In this document: positions 1 to 7,707 of the stretch, piece by piece
Numbering within the stretch: position 1 is the first letter of the stretch
Layout: each line of letters starts with the position of its first letter
Origin: Acidobacteriota bacterium
GTDB taxonomy: Bacteria; Acidobacteriota; UBA4820; DSQY01
Direction: 5' to 3'
Assembly (NCBI GenBank): GCA_021778515.1
Contig: JAJYCJ010000019.1
Location: 1-41,641 of the forward strand
DNA length: 41,641 nt
Position numbers and translations under genes: made by a program
The notes under the pieces: generated by a model
Seen by the model: only the letters and a program-made list of their open reading frames with translations
The model's database searches: none
What the model was told of the DNA's origin: nothing

Positions 1-190
1 GGCCATTCCCTCCCCGCCCCACGGGCAAAGCCCGTTGGGGCCCCACCCCACCCTTGGGGCTTCCTCCCCCGGATCAAGTCCGGGGTCGGAGGTGTCCGAA
101 ATCCCTTGGGGGGTGAACTCCGTTTTCCAGGGGAAGATGGCCACGCTGGCCTTTCATCGATAGGTGCATCTCCCATCGCGGGATTTGGGC
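1..190. repeat. Left copy of a ~190-bp inverted repeat
   Basis: The reverse complement of this segment recurs at 3163-3354. The first ~128 bases match closely; the rest is looser and ends in a shared 'cgcgggatttgggc'. It contains the palindromic core CCCCGGATCAAGTCCGGGG. The copies face each other around the S46 and UPF0178 genes. The copy may continue beyond the left edge of the window. No coding potential was seen. Confidence 0.85.
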
Positions 191-194
191 ATAA

Positions 195-229
195 GCAAGG
201 GGGAGAGCCGAGCCGGCTCTCCCCCTTGC
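195..229 (-). terminator. Hairpin terminator after the S46 peptidase gene
   Basis: A perfect 15-bp stem (195-209 with 215-229) closes a 5-base loop, 32 bases beyond the S46 stop codon on the minus strand. The bases after it (TTATG) are only weakly T-rich, so it resembles an intrinsic terminator with a poor U-tract. Confidence 0.65.
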
Positions 230-260
230 GTGTTGCAGAGGGTTTGTGGGGCGAGAGTTC

Positions 261-2366
261 TCAGCCCTGGCCCTTGGCCGCCGCCGTCAGCTCTTGGACG
301 ACGCGGTCCGCGCCGTAGAGCTTGGTGAGCGCTTCCATGATAGCTGGGGTGTCCACCGCCACGCAGCGGGCCACCTTCTCGGAGTAGACGAAGGTGTTGG
401 GGTTGCTCTGCGGGTTGCCGTCGAAGACCAGGCCCACGAGCTTGCCCTCCTTGTCCACGATGGGGCTCCCCGAGTTGCCGCCCGTGATGTCGGCGGTGCA
501 GACGAAGTCCATGGGGGTCTTGAGGTCGAGCTGGTCTCGCTTGGCCTCCTCCATCTTGCTCAGCTGGAAGTCGCCCTTGTTGTCGAAGGAGTAGGCGCGG
601 TCATAGAGGCCGTAGAAGGTGGTCTTGTAGGGCACCTCGCTGGTGTCGAAGGAGTAGCCCTTGACGGTGCCGAAGGCCAGGCGGAGGGTGCCCGTGGCGT
701 CGGGGTAGACCTTGTCGCCGTAGACCGCGAACTGGGCCTTGGCGATCTCCGTGAGGGCCGGCTGGACCACCGCCTCCACGTTGTCCTTGACGGCCTTGTG
801 GACTCTACGGAGGGTCGGGTCCATGAGGCGGACGAAGGCGATGAGCGGGTCCTTGCAGCTCTTCACGGCAGCCCCATCGTTCTTGAGGAGGGAGGCGCGG
901 TAGGCGGCGTCGCCCAGGCGCGTGCCCTGGACGGCCTCGGCGGCGCGCTGCTCGGGGGTCTTGCCCTGGAGGAGAGACTTCACGAAGGGGTCCCCGGGGC
1001 CGAGCTGGTCCCTCAGGGTGGTCAGCTCGTAGGCCACGACGGCCTGGCTCATTCCCTTGTAGTAGGGCCGCGGCGCCTCGAGGCGCCTCAGGAGGCCCGG
1101 AATCTGGGAGTCGTGGTAGCCGTCCAGCCGCTCGCCGTCCGGCTTCTTGACCTCCTCGGCGTAGCGCAGAATATTCATGGCCGTGCCCGTCAGGCCGTAG
1201 CCGTCGAAGACCTGGCCCTCGTAGGTGATCTCCTTGAAGTGGGCGCGCTCCCAGGCCACCGCATTCTCGATCTGTTTCCAGGCGTCGGCGTAGTGCCGGA
1301 GCTTCGGGTCTTTCTCCACCGCCGCACGCAGGGCCTTCTCCTGGCTGGCCTTCTCGGCCATCAGCGCGGGGTCCTTGAGCCCGTCGTACTCGCCCGTTAT
1401 GGCCTTGATGGCGTTGTGGATGAAGAAGAGCATGGACTGCGCTTCCTGCGCCTGCTCGGGCCCCTTCTTGCCGTAGGCCGTGAGGGCCGCGTCCAGGCCC
1501 GCGAGCTGGGACAGCATGGCGGGGTAGCTGTCGTCGCGGAAGTAGGCGAGCTGGGCGAGGGTGTCCAGGCGGTCCGTGCGGCCGGGGTGGCCCGAAACGA
1601 AGATGGGCATGCCGTCGGTCACGCCCGCGGGATCGAACTGGAGGTAATCGGGCGTGTGGGCTGGCTTGCCGTTCTCGTACACGCGGAGGAAGCTGAAGTC
1701 GATGTCGTAGCGCGGATAGTAGAAGTTGTCCGCGTCGCCGCCGAAGTAGGCCGCCATCTCCTCGGGGGCCATCACCACGCGCACGTCCGTGTACTCCTTG
1801 TAGCGGTAGAGCATGTAGCGCGCCCCGCCGTAGAGGGGGACCACCTTGCCGTGGAGGCCGGTTTTCGCGAGGCACTCCTTCTCGATCCGGGCCATCTCCG
1901 CGTCGCGCGCCTGCTGGGCCTGGGCGGGCGTGGCGCCCGGTTTGACGGCCGCGTCCACCTCGGGCGTGACCTCCTGCATGGACACCAGCACCTCGATCAT
2001 GGCGCCGGGGACCTTCATCTCGTCGGCCAGGGTCTTGGCGTAGAAGCCGTTCTCCACGTAGTTGTGCTGAGGGGTGGAGAGCTGCTGGAGGTACATGCGG
2101 GCCACGTGGTGGTTGGTGAGGATCAGCCCGTCGGGCGACACGAAGGAGCCGCTGCCCCCGCCGATGCCGGTGGAGGAGAGGCGGAGGTGGTCCAGCCACG
2201 CCTGGGTCGGCGTGAAGCCGAACCGCTTCTGGATGAGCTGGACGGGGGGATGTTCGTAGGTCCACATTCCCTCGTCGGCCCTGATCGCCGTGGAGAGGCC
2301 CAGCACGGATGCGGCGGCCAGCGCCAGAACAGAAAGGGTTCTCAGGAGAGTCCTCGGGTGGGTCAT
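261..2366 (-). CDS. S46 family dipeptidyl-peptidase (DPP7-like), secreted
   Basis: This 701-residue protein begins with a signal peptide that probably ends near residue 30 (...STAIRA). The chymotrypsin-fold S46 triad can be placed at His87 in TNHHVA, Asp223 in YDIDFSFLR and Ser632 in GGNSGSP. S46 enzymes remove dipeptides from peptide N-termini in the periplasm or at the cell surface. After the serine the protein reads VFDGN: in characterised members Gly here goes with DPP7-type hydrophobic P1 preference and Arg with DPP11-type acidic preference, so DPP7-like specificity is inferred. The ATG is preceded by GAGGAGG at good spacing. Length is typical of the family. A paralogue lies at 31228-33360. 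Confidence 0.95.
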   Translation of the reverse strand: MTHPRTLLRTLSVLALAAASVLGLSTAIRADEGMWTYEHPPVQLIQKRFGFTPTQAWLDHLRLSSTGIGGGSGSFVSPDGLILTNHHVARMYLQQLSTPQHNYVENGFYAKTLADEMKVPGAMIEVLVSMQEVTPEVDAAVKPGATPAQAQQARDAEMARIEKECLAKTGLHGKVVPLYGGARYMLYRYKEYTDVRVVMAPEEMAAYFGGDADNFYYPRYDIDFSFLRVYENGKPAHTPDYLQFDPAGVTDGMPIFVSGHPGRTDRLDTLAQLAYFRDDSYPAMLSQLAGLDAALTAYGKKGPEQAQEAQSMLFFIHNAIKAITGEYDGLKDPALMAEKASQEKALRAAVEKDPKLRHYADAWKQIENAVAWERAHFKEITYEGQVFDGYGLTGTAMNILRYAEEVKKPDGERLDGYHDSQIPGLLRRLEAPRPYYKGMSQAVVAYELTTLRDQLGPGDPFVKSLLQGKTPEQRAAEAVQGTRLGDAAYRASLLKNDGAAVKSCKDPLIAFVRLMDPTLRRVHKAVKDNVEAVVQPALTEIAKAQFAVYGDKVYPDATGTLRLAFGTVKGYSFDTSEVPYKTTFYGLYDRAYSFDNKGDFQLSKMEEAKRDQLDLKTPMDFVCTADITGGNSGSPIVDKEGKLVGLVFDGNPQSNPNTFVYSEKVARCVAVDTPAIMEALTKLYGADRVVQELTAAAKGQG

Positions 2367-2532
2367 AGTGCCTCCTCTTCGTCAGAACGACCTATCGCCA
2401 GGGAGCCAAGATACCCCGTGACGGCTCGTTTCGCCAGCCCCCGGCCGTCTCGGCTCTTCCTGGGGCCCTGGCCCGTGTTTCAGCGATTGCGATGAATGGA
2501 AAGATAGTCCGGTCCGCTCGCGAGCCTCCCCA

Positions 2533-2991
2533 CTAAGGTGCGGAGCTTTTGAGCGCGTCTTTGATGAGCTGGTCCAACTCGTGGAGAAAGCGAGAGCGGT
2601 CCTTGGGAGAAAAGGGAGCGGGACCGCCGGTGACGGTGCCCATTTCGCGGAGGTAGGAGAGGAGTTCGCGGCTGGCCATGGCCTCCCCGATGGAGTCTGG
2701 CGTGAAGACCTTGCCGGTTGGGGTCAGCGCCCGCACGCCCTTCTTGAGACAGCGGTCCGCCAGCGGGATGTCGGCCGTCACCACGATGTCGCCGGCCGCC
2801 GCGTGCTCCACGATCCAGTCGTCGGCCGCATCGAATCCGCCGTGTACCACAACGAGCCGGATCCACGCCTCGTCCGGCACCTGCATCCGGGAGTTCGACG
2901 CCAGCGTCACCTCCAGGCCGTGCCGTCCCGCCACGCGGTAGATTTCCTTCTTCACCGGGCATCCGTCCGCGTCCACAAAAACCTCAGGCAT
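2533..2991 (-). CDS. yaiI: UPF0178 (YaiI/YqxD, DUF188) family protein
   Basis: The 152-residue product starts with the family hallmark EVFVDADGCPVKKEI and continues with GDIVVTADIPLADRC, a PIN-like nuclease-fold signature, and ends at the normal family length. The function of UPF0178 proteins is not firmly established. An upstream ATG at 3087 is in frame, but the added residues are low-complexity and run back towards the repeat; the start at 2991 matches the conserved N-terminus and has GGGAG six bases upstream. The gene lies 166 bp upstream of the S46 gene on the same strand, inside the inverted-repeat-bounded segment. Confidence 0.9.
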   Translation of the reverse strand: MPEVFVDADGCPVKKEIYRVAGRHGLEVTLASNSRMQVPDEAWIRLVVVHGGFDAADDWIVEHAAAGDIVVTADIPLADRCLKKGVRALTPTGKVFTPDSIGEAMASRELLSYLREMGTVTGGPAPFSPKDRSRFLHELDQLIKDALKSSAP

Positions 2992-3162
2992 CCAGGGCTC
3001 CCGCGTCCTCCCTTCCCAGAGGGGGGAAGGAGGCGCCGCCATCCTACCACTCGGCGGCCCGTGCGCGCATGCTGGGGCGGGGATCAAGACCTCGGCTGAT
3101 GTGGCGCCAGGATGACGTTCTGCCCCTAGCGAGGTCCTTCAGGGTCGCTCCGCCAACCCTCC

Positions 3163-3354
3163 AGCCCAAATCCCGCGATTGGACATTGGAGTGGCTCCGG
3201 AAGGCTCATGGATGGTAGTTTCCGTGGAAGACGGTCTTCACCCGCCAAGGGATTTGGGTTGCCTCCGACCCCGGACTTGATCCGGGGGAGGAAGCCCCGA
3301 GGGTGGGGTGGGGCCCCAGCGGGCTTTGCCCGTGGGGCGGGGAGGGAATGGCCC
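3163..3354. repeat. Right copy of the ~190-bp inverted repeat
   Basis: This is the inverted counterpart of 1-190, matching best over 3227-3354 and sharing the same palindromic core. From here to 3660 I see no gene; the sequence is GC-rich, and a further short echo of the repeat end (aatcgcggaatttgggc) lies near 3421. Confidence 0.85.
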
Positions 3355-3660
3355 TCCCCGTCCAAGAGACAATGTCTCCCCCCCGTGAACCTGAACCATA
3401 GCCGAAGCCACCCGCATTTCAATCGCGGAATTTGGGCTCCAGGGAAATCTTCCGCATTGCCGGGCAGGCCGATTCGTGCTCTACTACGGCCGTCGGCTAC
3501 GGGAAGCCCGGTGCTTCGCCGCGGTGCGAAGAGCTTTTCGAATCGGGAATCCCGGGGCAATCGGTTTCTGGCCGATCCCCAGCGGCGCCCCGATCCAATC
3601 GGATCTCAAAGCCCTTGGGTTCCGAACCGCCCGCCGCTCGACCCTGCTGGAGTGAATGTC

Positions 3661-4776
3661 ATGAAACCAGCGCCCCTTCGCATCGGCCCATACACCGCCC
3701 AGCTCCCCGTCGTGCAGGGAGGCATGGGCGTGCGCATCTCCCTCTCCGGTCTGGCCTCTGCCGTCGCCAACGAGGGCGGGGTGGGGGTCATCGCCACCGC
3801 CGGAATCGGCATGGAAGAGCCGGACTACCTGAGCAACTTCCTGGAGGCGAACCGCCGAGCCCTGCGGGCCGAGATCAGGAAGGCCCGCGAGGCCACCAAG
3901 GGGCTCCTGGGAGTGAACATCCTCGTGCCCCTTTCGAACTATGCCGACATGGCGAGGACGGCCATCGAGGAGAAGGTGGAGTTCATCTTCTCGGGGGCGG
4001 CGTTGCCCCTGAACCTGCCTTCCTTCCTGGAGGGCTCGACTACCACCAAGCTGGTGCCCATCGTCTCCTCCGCGCGGGCCGCGCGGATCATCGTCCGGAA
4101 GTGGCTCGACAAGTACCGCTACCGCCCGGACGCCCTGGTGGTGGAAGGGCCCAAAGCTGGCGGCCACCTCGGATTCAAGGAAGAACAACTGGAAGACCCC
4201 TCCTTTGCCCTCGAAGCCCTGCTCGAACCGGTCCTGAAGGAGGCGGAGGCGGCGGGCAAGGAGGACGGCCGGGCCGTTCCCGTCATCGCCGCCGGTGGCA
4301 TTTATACCGGTGAGGACCTGTACGACGCCATGGCCGCGGGAGCCTCCGGCGTCCAGATGGCCACCCGCTTCGTGACCACCGAGGAGTGCGACGCGGCGGC
4401 CGGTTTCAAGCAGACCTACATCGACGCCGGCCCCGAGGACATGGTGATCATCAAGAGCCCCGTGGGCCTTCCCGGCCGCGCGATCCGCAACGGCTTCCTC
4501 GACGAGGTGGCGGCCGGAAAGCGGATACCCTTCAAGTGCCCCTACCACTGCCTCGTGAGCTGCGATTACCAGAAGAGCCCCTACTGCATCGCCCTCGCCC
4601 TCATGAACGCCGTGAGGGACAGAATGAAGCTGGGCTTCGCCTTCGCCGGATCGAACGCCTACAGGGCGGAGAAGATCTCCACCGTGAAGGAGGTGGTCAC
4701 CTCCCTCCTGGACGGATACGCCCGCGCTTTCTCCGCCACCGCCGGCCGAACCCTCGGGCCCGCTCTCACCCCCTGA
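3661..4776 (+). CDS. Nitronate monooxygenase / 2-nitropropane dioxygenase-like flavoprotein
   Basis: The 371-residue product has the FMN-dependent TIM-barrel pattern of the nitronate monooxygenase (NMO)/FabK superfamily: QGGMGVRIS near residue 18, VEGPKAGGHLG mid-protein, and the phosphate-binding series VIAAGGIYTGEDLYDAMAAGASGVQMATRF. Members oxidise alkyl nitronates or act as enoyl-ACP reductases. The C-terminal cysteine-containing stretch FKCPYHCLVSCDYQKSPYC is unusual and resembles a distinct bacterial NMO subgroup. The ATG at 3661 follows GGAG at about 8 bases; the frame is open further upstream without conserved content. It appears monocistronic. The substrate is not determined by the sequence. 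Confidence 0.88.
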   Translation: MKPAPLRIGPYTAQLPVVQGGMGVRISLSGLASAVANEGGVGVIATAGIGMEEPDYLSNFLEANRRALRAEIRKAREATKGLLGVNILVPLSNYADMARTAIEEKVEFIFSGAALPLNLPSFLEGSTTTKLVPIVSSARAARIIVRKWLDKYRYRPDALVVEGPKAGGHLGFKEEQLEDPSFALEALLEPVLKEAEAAGKEDGRAVPVIAAGGIYTGEDLYDAMAAGASGVQMATRFVTTEECDAAAGFKQTYIDAGPEDMVIIKSPVGLPGRAIRNGFLDEVAAGKRIPFKCPYHCLVSCDYQKSPYCIALALMNAVRDRMKLGFAFAGSNAYRAEKISTVKEVVTSLLDGYARAFSATAGRTLGPALTP

Positions 4777-5263
4777 CCCGCCGGCCCGGCGATCGGGACA
4801 CCGCCTTCATGCGTCCTGCGCTGCCTCGGCAGCCGGCGCGGGAGACTGGGGAGTGTTTCGGGCTGGCGCAGTAAGGCGGTGCAGCCTCCAGCTTGATCAG
4901 AAAGGCCCGCCTGATCGGAGCGAGTGAACGTCACCGCCCACCTGCGATAATCCGGGCCCCGCGCTACTTATCGGAAGGTGCGCCTGTCCGCGAGGACCAT
5001 CCAGGTCAAGGGGATCATCACCGGCATGGTCCTTCCCGCAATGCGCACCGATGGGCCGCCGCTTGGGGGCCGCGAATCTCCTGCCCGCCAGCCGGACTTC
5101 TGAGCGGGAAGCGCTGTGGTTTCTGCGAAAGGGTATTGGAAAGGCTGGGAGCTGAATAGTGGAATTTCGGCTTTTTTGGCTCTTTGGCCAAAATTTGTCT
5201 ACCCGAAAATGACAGGCAACGTCACCCCACGACCCCCCTGCCCCATGCGGCCGTCATCTCGCT
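4777..5263. other. Intergenic stretch without a convincing gene
   Basis: Roughly 490 bases follow the NMO gene. Short open frames here lack a ribosome site and recognisable content. The segment becomes AT-richer from about 5150 as it approaches the sigma-54-type promoter. Confidence 0.5.
5174..5193. promoter_or_regulatory. Inverted repeat TTTTGGC-N6-GCCAAAA, possible activator site
   Basis: Perfect 7-base arms surround a 6-base spacer. The dyad centre is about 107 bases upstream of the start predicted from the sigma-54-type promoter at 5264, where enhancer-binding proteins often bind. It could equally be an unrelated hairpin. Confidence 0.4.
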
Positions 5264-5280
5264 TTGGCACTTGGATTGCA
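5264..5280 (+). promoter_or_regulatory. Sigma-54 (RpoN) type promoter
   Basis: TTGGCACTTGGATTGCA matches YTGGCAC-N5-TTGCW at every constrained position, with GG at 5266-5267 (-24) and GC at 5278-5279 (-12). The predicted start is near 5291. No gene begins for 620 bases, so it would transcribe the structured leader and then the secreted protein at 6035. Activation would need an enhancer-binding protein; none is encoded in the window. Confidence 0.7.
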
Positions 5281-5576
5281 CCTATTGAAACAGAAATTCG
5301 TGAAGGTTGGCCCCCAGCGTGCTCCCGTTTTGGGAAGTGGAGTGCGCGGGTCGCAAAATGACGGTCACCGGATGGCGCTCCGTCGCGGTTGTGTCGTCTC
5401 CCAGCCTAGGCGTGAGGCCCCCCGGGAGGACATGGGCAGAGGAGGGTTGTACGGTCCGTCCACGCTCTTCCTGAGGCGGGAGTGTTCGTACGCCCCCGGG
5501 AGAATGCAGGACTGCCTGGCCGTTTCGGGGGCCGGAACGGCCGGGAATCACCGACAGCCGAGGTGCTGATGTTGGG

Positions 5577-5684
5577 GAACGCCCGGAGGCTGTGATCCGG
5601 GGGATGCAAGTGGTCACCTTGCCCCCGGGGAGCCAGTGGTGAAACCGGCCGGCGCGCGATGAGTGGCGCCGGCCTTGGTGTCTA
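5577..5684 (+). ncRNA. Structured leader element, copy 1
   Basis: This ~108-nt element recurs at 5789-5897. Visible helices are CCGGGGG with CCCCCGG enclosing an inner hairpin around GGTCACC; GCC-(AGT)-GGT-GAA-ACC-GGC; and a perfect 9-bp stem GGCCGGCGC with GCGCCGGCC. A separate strong hairpin at 5515-5545 (GGCCGTT with AACGGCC) precedes it, and another (AAGGA-A-GGG with CCC-TCCTT) lies between the copies near 5711-5731. I do not recognise a known riboswitch class. The call as RNA is an inference from structure and duplication. Confidence 0.5.
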
Positions 5685-5788
5685 TACGCTGGAAAGACCC
5701 GCGCGGCCTCAAGGAAGGGGAGCCCTCCTTATCCGCCTTGGCTGCGAGCGGGGTTGGGCGGAGTCGAGATTACAGGGTGTGGTGCCAA

Positions 5789-5897
5789 GAACGCCCGGAG
5801 GCTGTGATCCGGGGGATGCGGGTGGTCACCTTTTCCCCCGGGGAGCCAGTGGTGAAACCGGCCGGCGCGCGACGAGCGGCGTCGGCCTTGGTGTCTA
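5789..5897 (+). ncRNA. Structured leader element, copy 2
   Basis: This is a direct repeat of 5577-5684 at 212-base spacing, with one inserted base. Differences are few: in the 9-bp stem one change turns a G-C pair into G-U, keeping the helix, and two loop changes are C/T transitions. Its end is followed within 3 bases by AGGAGGT (5901-5907), as in riboswitches that control ribosome access. Confidence 0.5.
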
Positions 5898-5910
5898 GAT
5901 AGGAGGTGCG

Positions 5911-5928
5911 ATGAAAGAACAACGGTGA
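5911..5928 (+). CDS. Putative 5-residue leader peptide (MKEQR)
   Basis: ATG AAA GAA CAA CGG TGA follows a near-ideal AGGAGGTGCG ribosome site placed immediately after the second structured element. No longer frame uses this ribosome site. The secreted-protein gene starts 107 bases later with its own site. This could be a regulatory upstream ORF coupling leader structure to downstream translation; it could also be fortuitous. Confidence 0.35.
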   Translation: MKEQR

Positions 5929-6034
5929 TGATGGGTCGGTCCTGTGGCGGTTTTCAAGTCAGTAAAGAAGACGCAATGCCGGCCGAGCGGACCACGGCGG
6001 TTTGCGCAGTTCGTTGGCTGGCGGGGAGAAGACA

Positions 6035-7126
6035 ATGATGTCACCAAGGCTCATGAGGGCTTGTCCTCGTTTCGGCTCGGTTCTGTTGGCGATCTTGGCA
6101 GTCCTGCTCTTTGGTGCACCGGCCCTGGCCCAGGGCTACGGAGGAGGTTCTGGTGGCAGCGGCGGCGGTCCCGGCGGCGGTGGCGAGGTCGAGACGACGG
6201 GCAACAACCTCTCGTACCCGGTCGTGTTGGTCGGCAGTGCCACGCTGTCGCTGCGTGAGCCCCCGGTCGAGCTGGATTACAGCATGATGGGGTACTACTG
6301 GTACGGATGGATCGATCCGATGGGGGTCCAGGTGGCCTGCGATCCCGGCGTTCTGCCGTGTCCGCCCCCCGATGTGGACCCCTCCGCGGTCTCGCGCATC
6401 TACCTGCAGAAGGACGCCTACAGCGTCTGGCAGGGCGCGCACATCCAGTCGGCCGATGCGGTTGCAGCGGCCTACTTCGACTGGAGCGACAACCTCGAAA
6501 GCACCGTCTGGAGCGCCAGCTCGGTGGTCCGCGTGGAGACGGTGCCCTTCGCCTCCACGCCGGGAGCCCTGGGCTTCCAGATGTGGTGGGCGAGTGGAAA
6601 GGGTGTGGACGAGGTGTGGGGCGCGCGCGCCACGAACGCCGACCCCACGGGGCCGACCGACTACCCCTTCTCGCCGAACTACGCCACCATCTACTCGACC
6701 GACGCCTGGGTGACGCTGCAGAAGCTGGAGGCCGGCGGCGGCAGCCAGAGCGCACCGCCCGACACCAGCGGCTACGCCTGGAACGCGGCTGCCCACAAGT
6801 GGGATAACGTGGCGGCACAAACGGTCAGCATCGTGCCCGGCACCGCCGAGATCAACGTGGGCGGGAAGGCGATCTACGGCTACAACTGGAACCTCAAACG
6901 GCAGGTGATGAGCGCCAGCGAGGCCAAGGATGGCTGGTGGCGGCTGACCTTTTCAACCAGCGCCAACAGCATCCTCATCGGGGCGGACACGGTGCTGACG
7001 CCGCCCCCCCCCGCCGTCCCACCCGCCGACCTCATGTTCACGGCCAAGGTTGACCCCGTCAACAACCTGACCTACATCGACATCTTCATCAAGTCCGCCA
7101 AGGGAGGCGGAGGCAGCAAGCGCTGA
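6035..7126 (+). CDS. Secreted glycine-rich-headed protein of unknown function
   Basis: The 363-residue product has a clear signal peptide (SVLLAILAVLLFGAPALAQG), then a Gly-rich linker of about 20 residues, then a tryptophan/tyrosine-rich, probably beta-rich body with segments such as YSMMGYYWYGWIDP and YGYNWNLKRQ. The end is Gly/Lys/Arg-rich (KGGGGSKR). I recognise no catalytic motif or family. Export to the periplasm or beyond is the only supported inference. The ATG at 6035 follows GGGGAG; a second ATG is adjacent. It is the sole evident gene between the sigma-54-type promoter at 5264 and the terminator at 7149. Confidence 0.8.
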   Translation: MMSPRLMRACPRFGSVLLAILAVLLFGAPALAQGYGGGSGGSGGGPGGGGEVETTGNNLSYPVVLVGSATLSLREPPVELDYSMMGYYWYGWIDPMGVQVACDPGVLPCPPPDVDPSAVSRIYLQKDAYSVWQGAHIQSADAVAAAYFDWSDNLESTVWSASSVVRVETVPFASTPGALGFQMWWASGKGVDEVWGARATNADPTGPTDYPFSPNYATIYSTDAWVTLQKLEAGGGSQSAPPDTSGYAWNAAAHKWDNVAAQTVSIVPGTAEINVGGKAIYGYNWNLKRQVMSASEAKDGWWRLTFSTSANSILIGADTVLTPPPPAVPPADLMFTAKVDPVNNLTYIDIFIKSAKGGGGSKR

Positions 7127-7148
7127 CCGAGGGCGCACGGTGCGTGAA

Positions 7149-7184
7149 GGGCCCGGCCCTCGAGGGGGCCGGGCCCTTCTGTTT
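7149..7184 (+). terminator. Intrinsic terminator
   Basis: A perfect 11-bp GC stem (GGGCCCGGCCC with GGGCCGGGCCC) closes a 6-base loop and is followed by TTCTGTTT. It lies 22 bases after the stop codon of the secreted protein and ends the transcription unit. Confidence 0.9.
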
Positions 7185-7362
7185 ATGCGAGGTTCGTTCG
7201 CAATGAGGACACGCCGTGCGACCCGGCTGTGGTCGCCCTCGGGATCGAAATGAGCAGGGCCATGAAGAGAGCGAGGCAGTCCCTTCTCAAGGCCGAGCCC
7301 CAGAATCGAGCGCCTTTTCGGTGAGGGGCGGGACCGAGCAAAAAGATCGTCAGCCAACCCGA

Positions 7363-7391
7363 TTGCCACAGTACCGGGAGCGGGCTATATT
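7363..7391 (+). promoter_or_regulatory. Sigma-70 type promoter upstream of the OmpA-family gene
   Basis: TTGCCA (7363-7368) and TATATT (7386-7391) are separated by 17 bases. The predicted start near 7398 leaves a ~310-nt untranslated leader before the gene at 7708. Within it a 27-codon GTG frame at 7445 looks incidental. Confidence 0.5.
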
Positions 7392-7707
7392 GAAAATCAG
7401 TCACCCGAGAGATGCTGGAGGGGAGGGGAGCGGCGCTGAGGGGGGTGAACACGAAATCCGAACTGTATCGTGTCTTGATGGCGGAGCGTTGCGTCCTGGC
7501 CTTCGGGATCCAGGCCATTTGGGCGTAAAGCCGGCGGGCGCGTCTGCCCGTTCTCGCGGTCCTGCTGCCGCGGGTGGCGATCAAAGTCAGCGGTGAGCGC
7601 TGGCGAACGACCTTCTGGAGACGACATGGGTGGAACCGGACCTGCCCTTTAGTCCATCGTGAGCCGGGGGAGGCTCTCAACTGAAGTCCGTTAGGGAGGG
7701 AAAGACC

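Noticed and set aside
246-2495. Long open frame antisense to the first S46 gene
   Set aside because: Its Val/Gly/His/Leu-rich composition is the usual shadow of a GC-rich gene on the other strand, whereas the minus strand encodes a complete S46 protein. The same applies to long antisense frames across the acyl-CoA ligases and urocanase.
5440-5700. Group II intron fragment
   Set aside because: GGTTGTACGG and GGTGAAACC-like pieces recall domain V, but no proper domain V hairpin, GUGYG start or intron-encoded protein is present.
5577-5897. Cobalamin or cyclic-di-GMP riboswitch
   Set aside because: GGGGAGCC...GGTGAAACCGGC loosely recalls the cobalamin core, but the GCCACTG box and flanking conserved elements are missing. 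No match to the GEMM consensus was seen.
7445-7528. 27-codon GTG frame in the leader of the OmpA-family gene
   Set aside because: The ribosome site overlaps a run of G and the peptide is unremarkable, so there is no support beyond the open frame.
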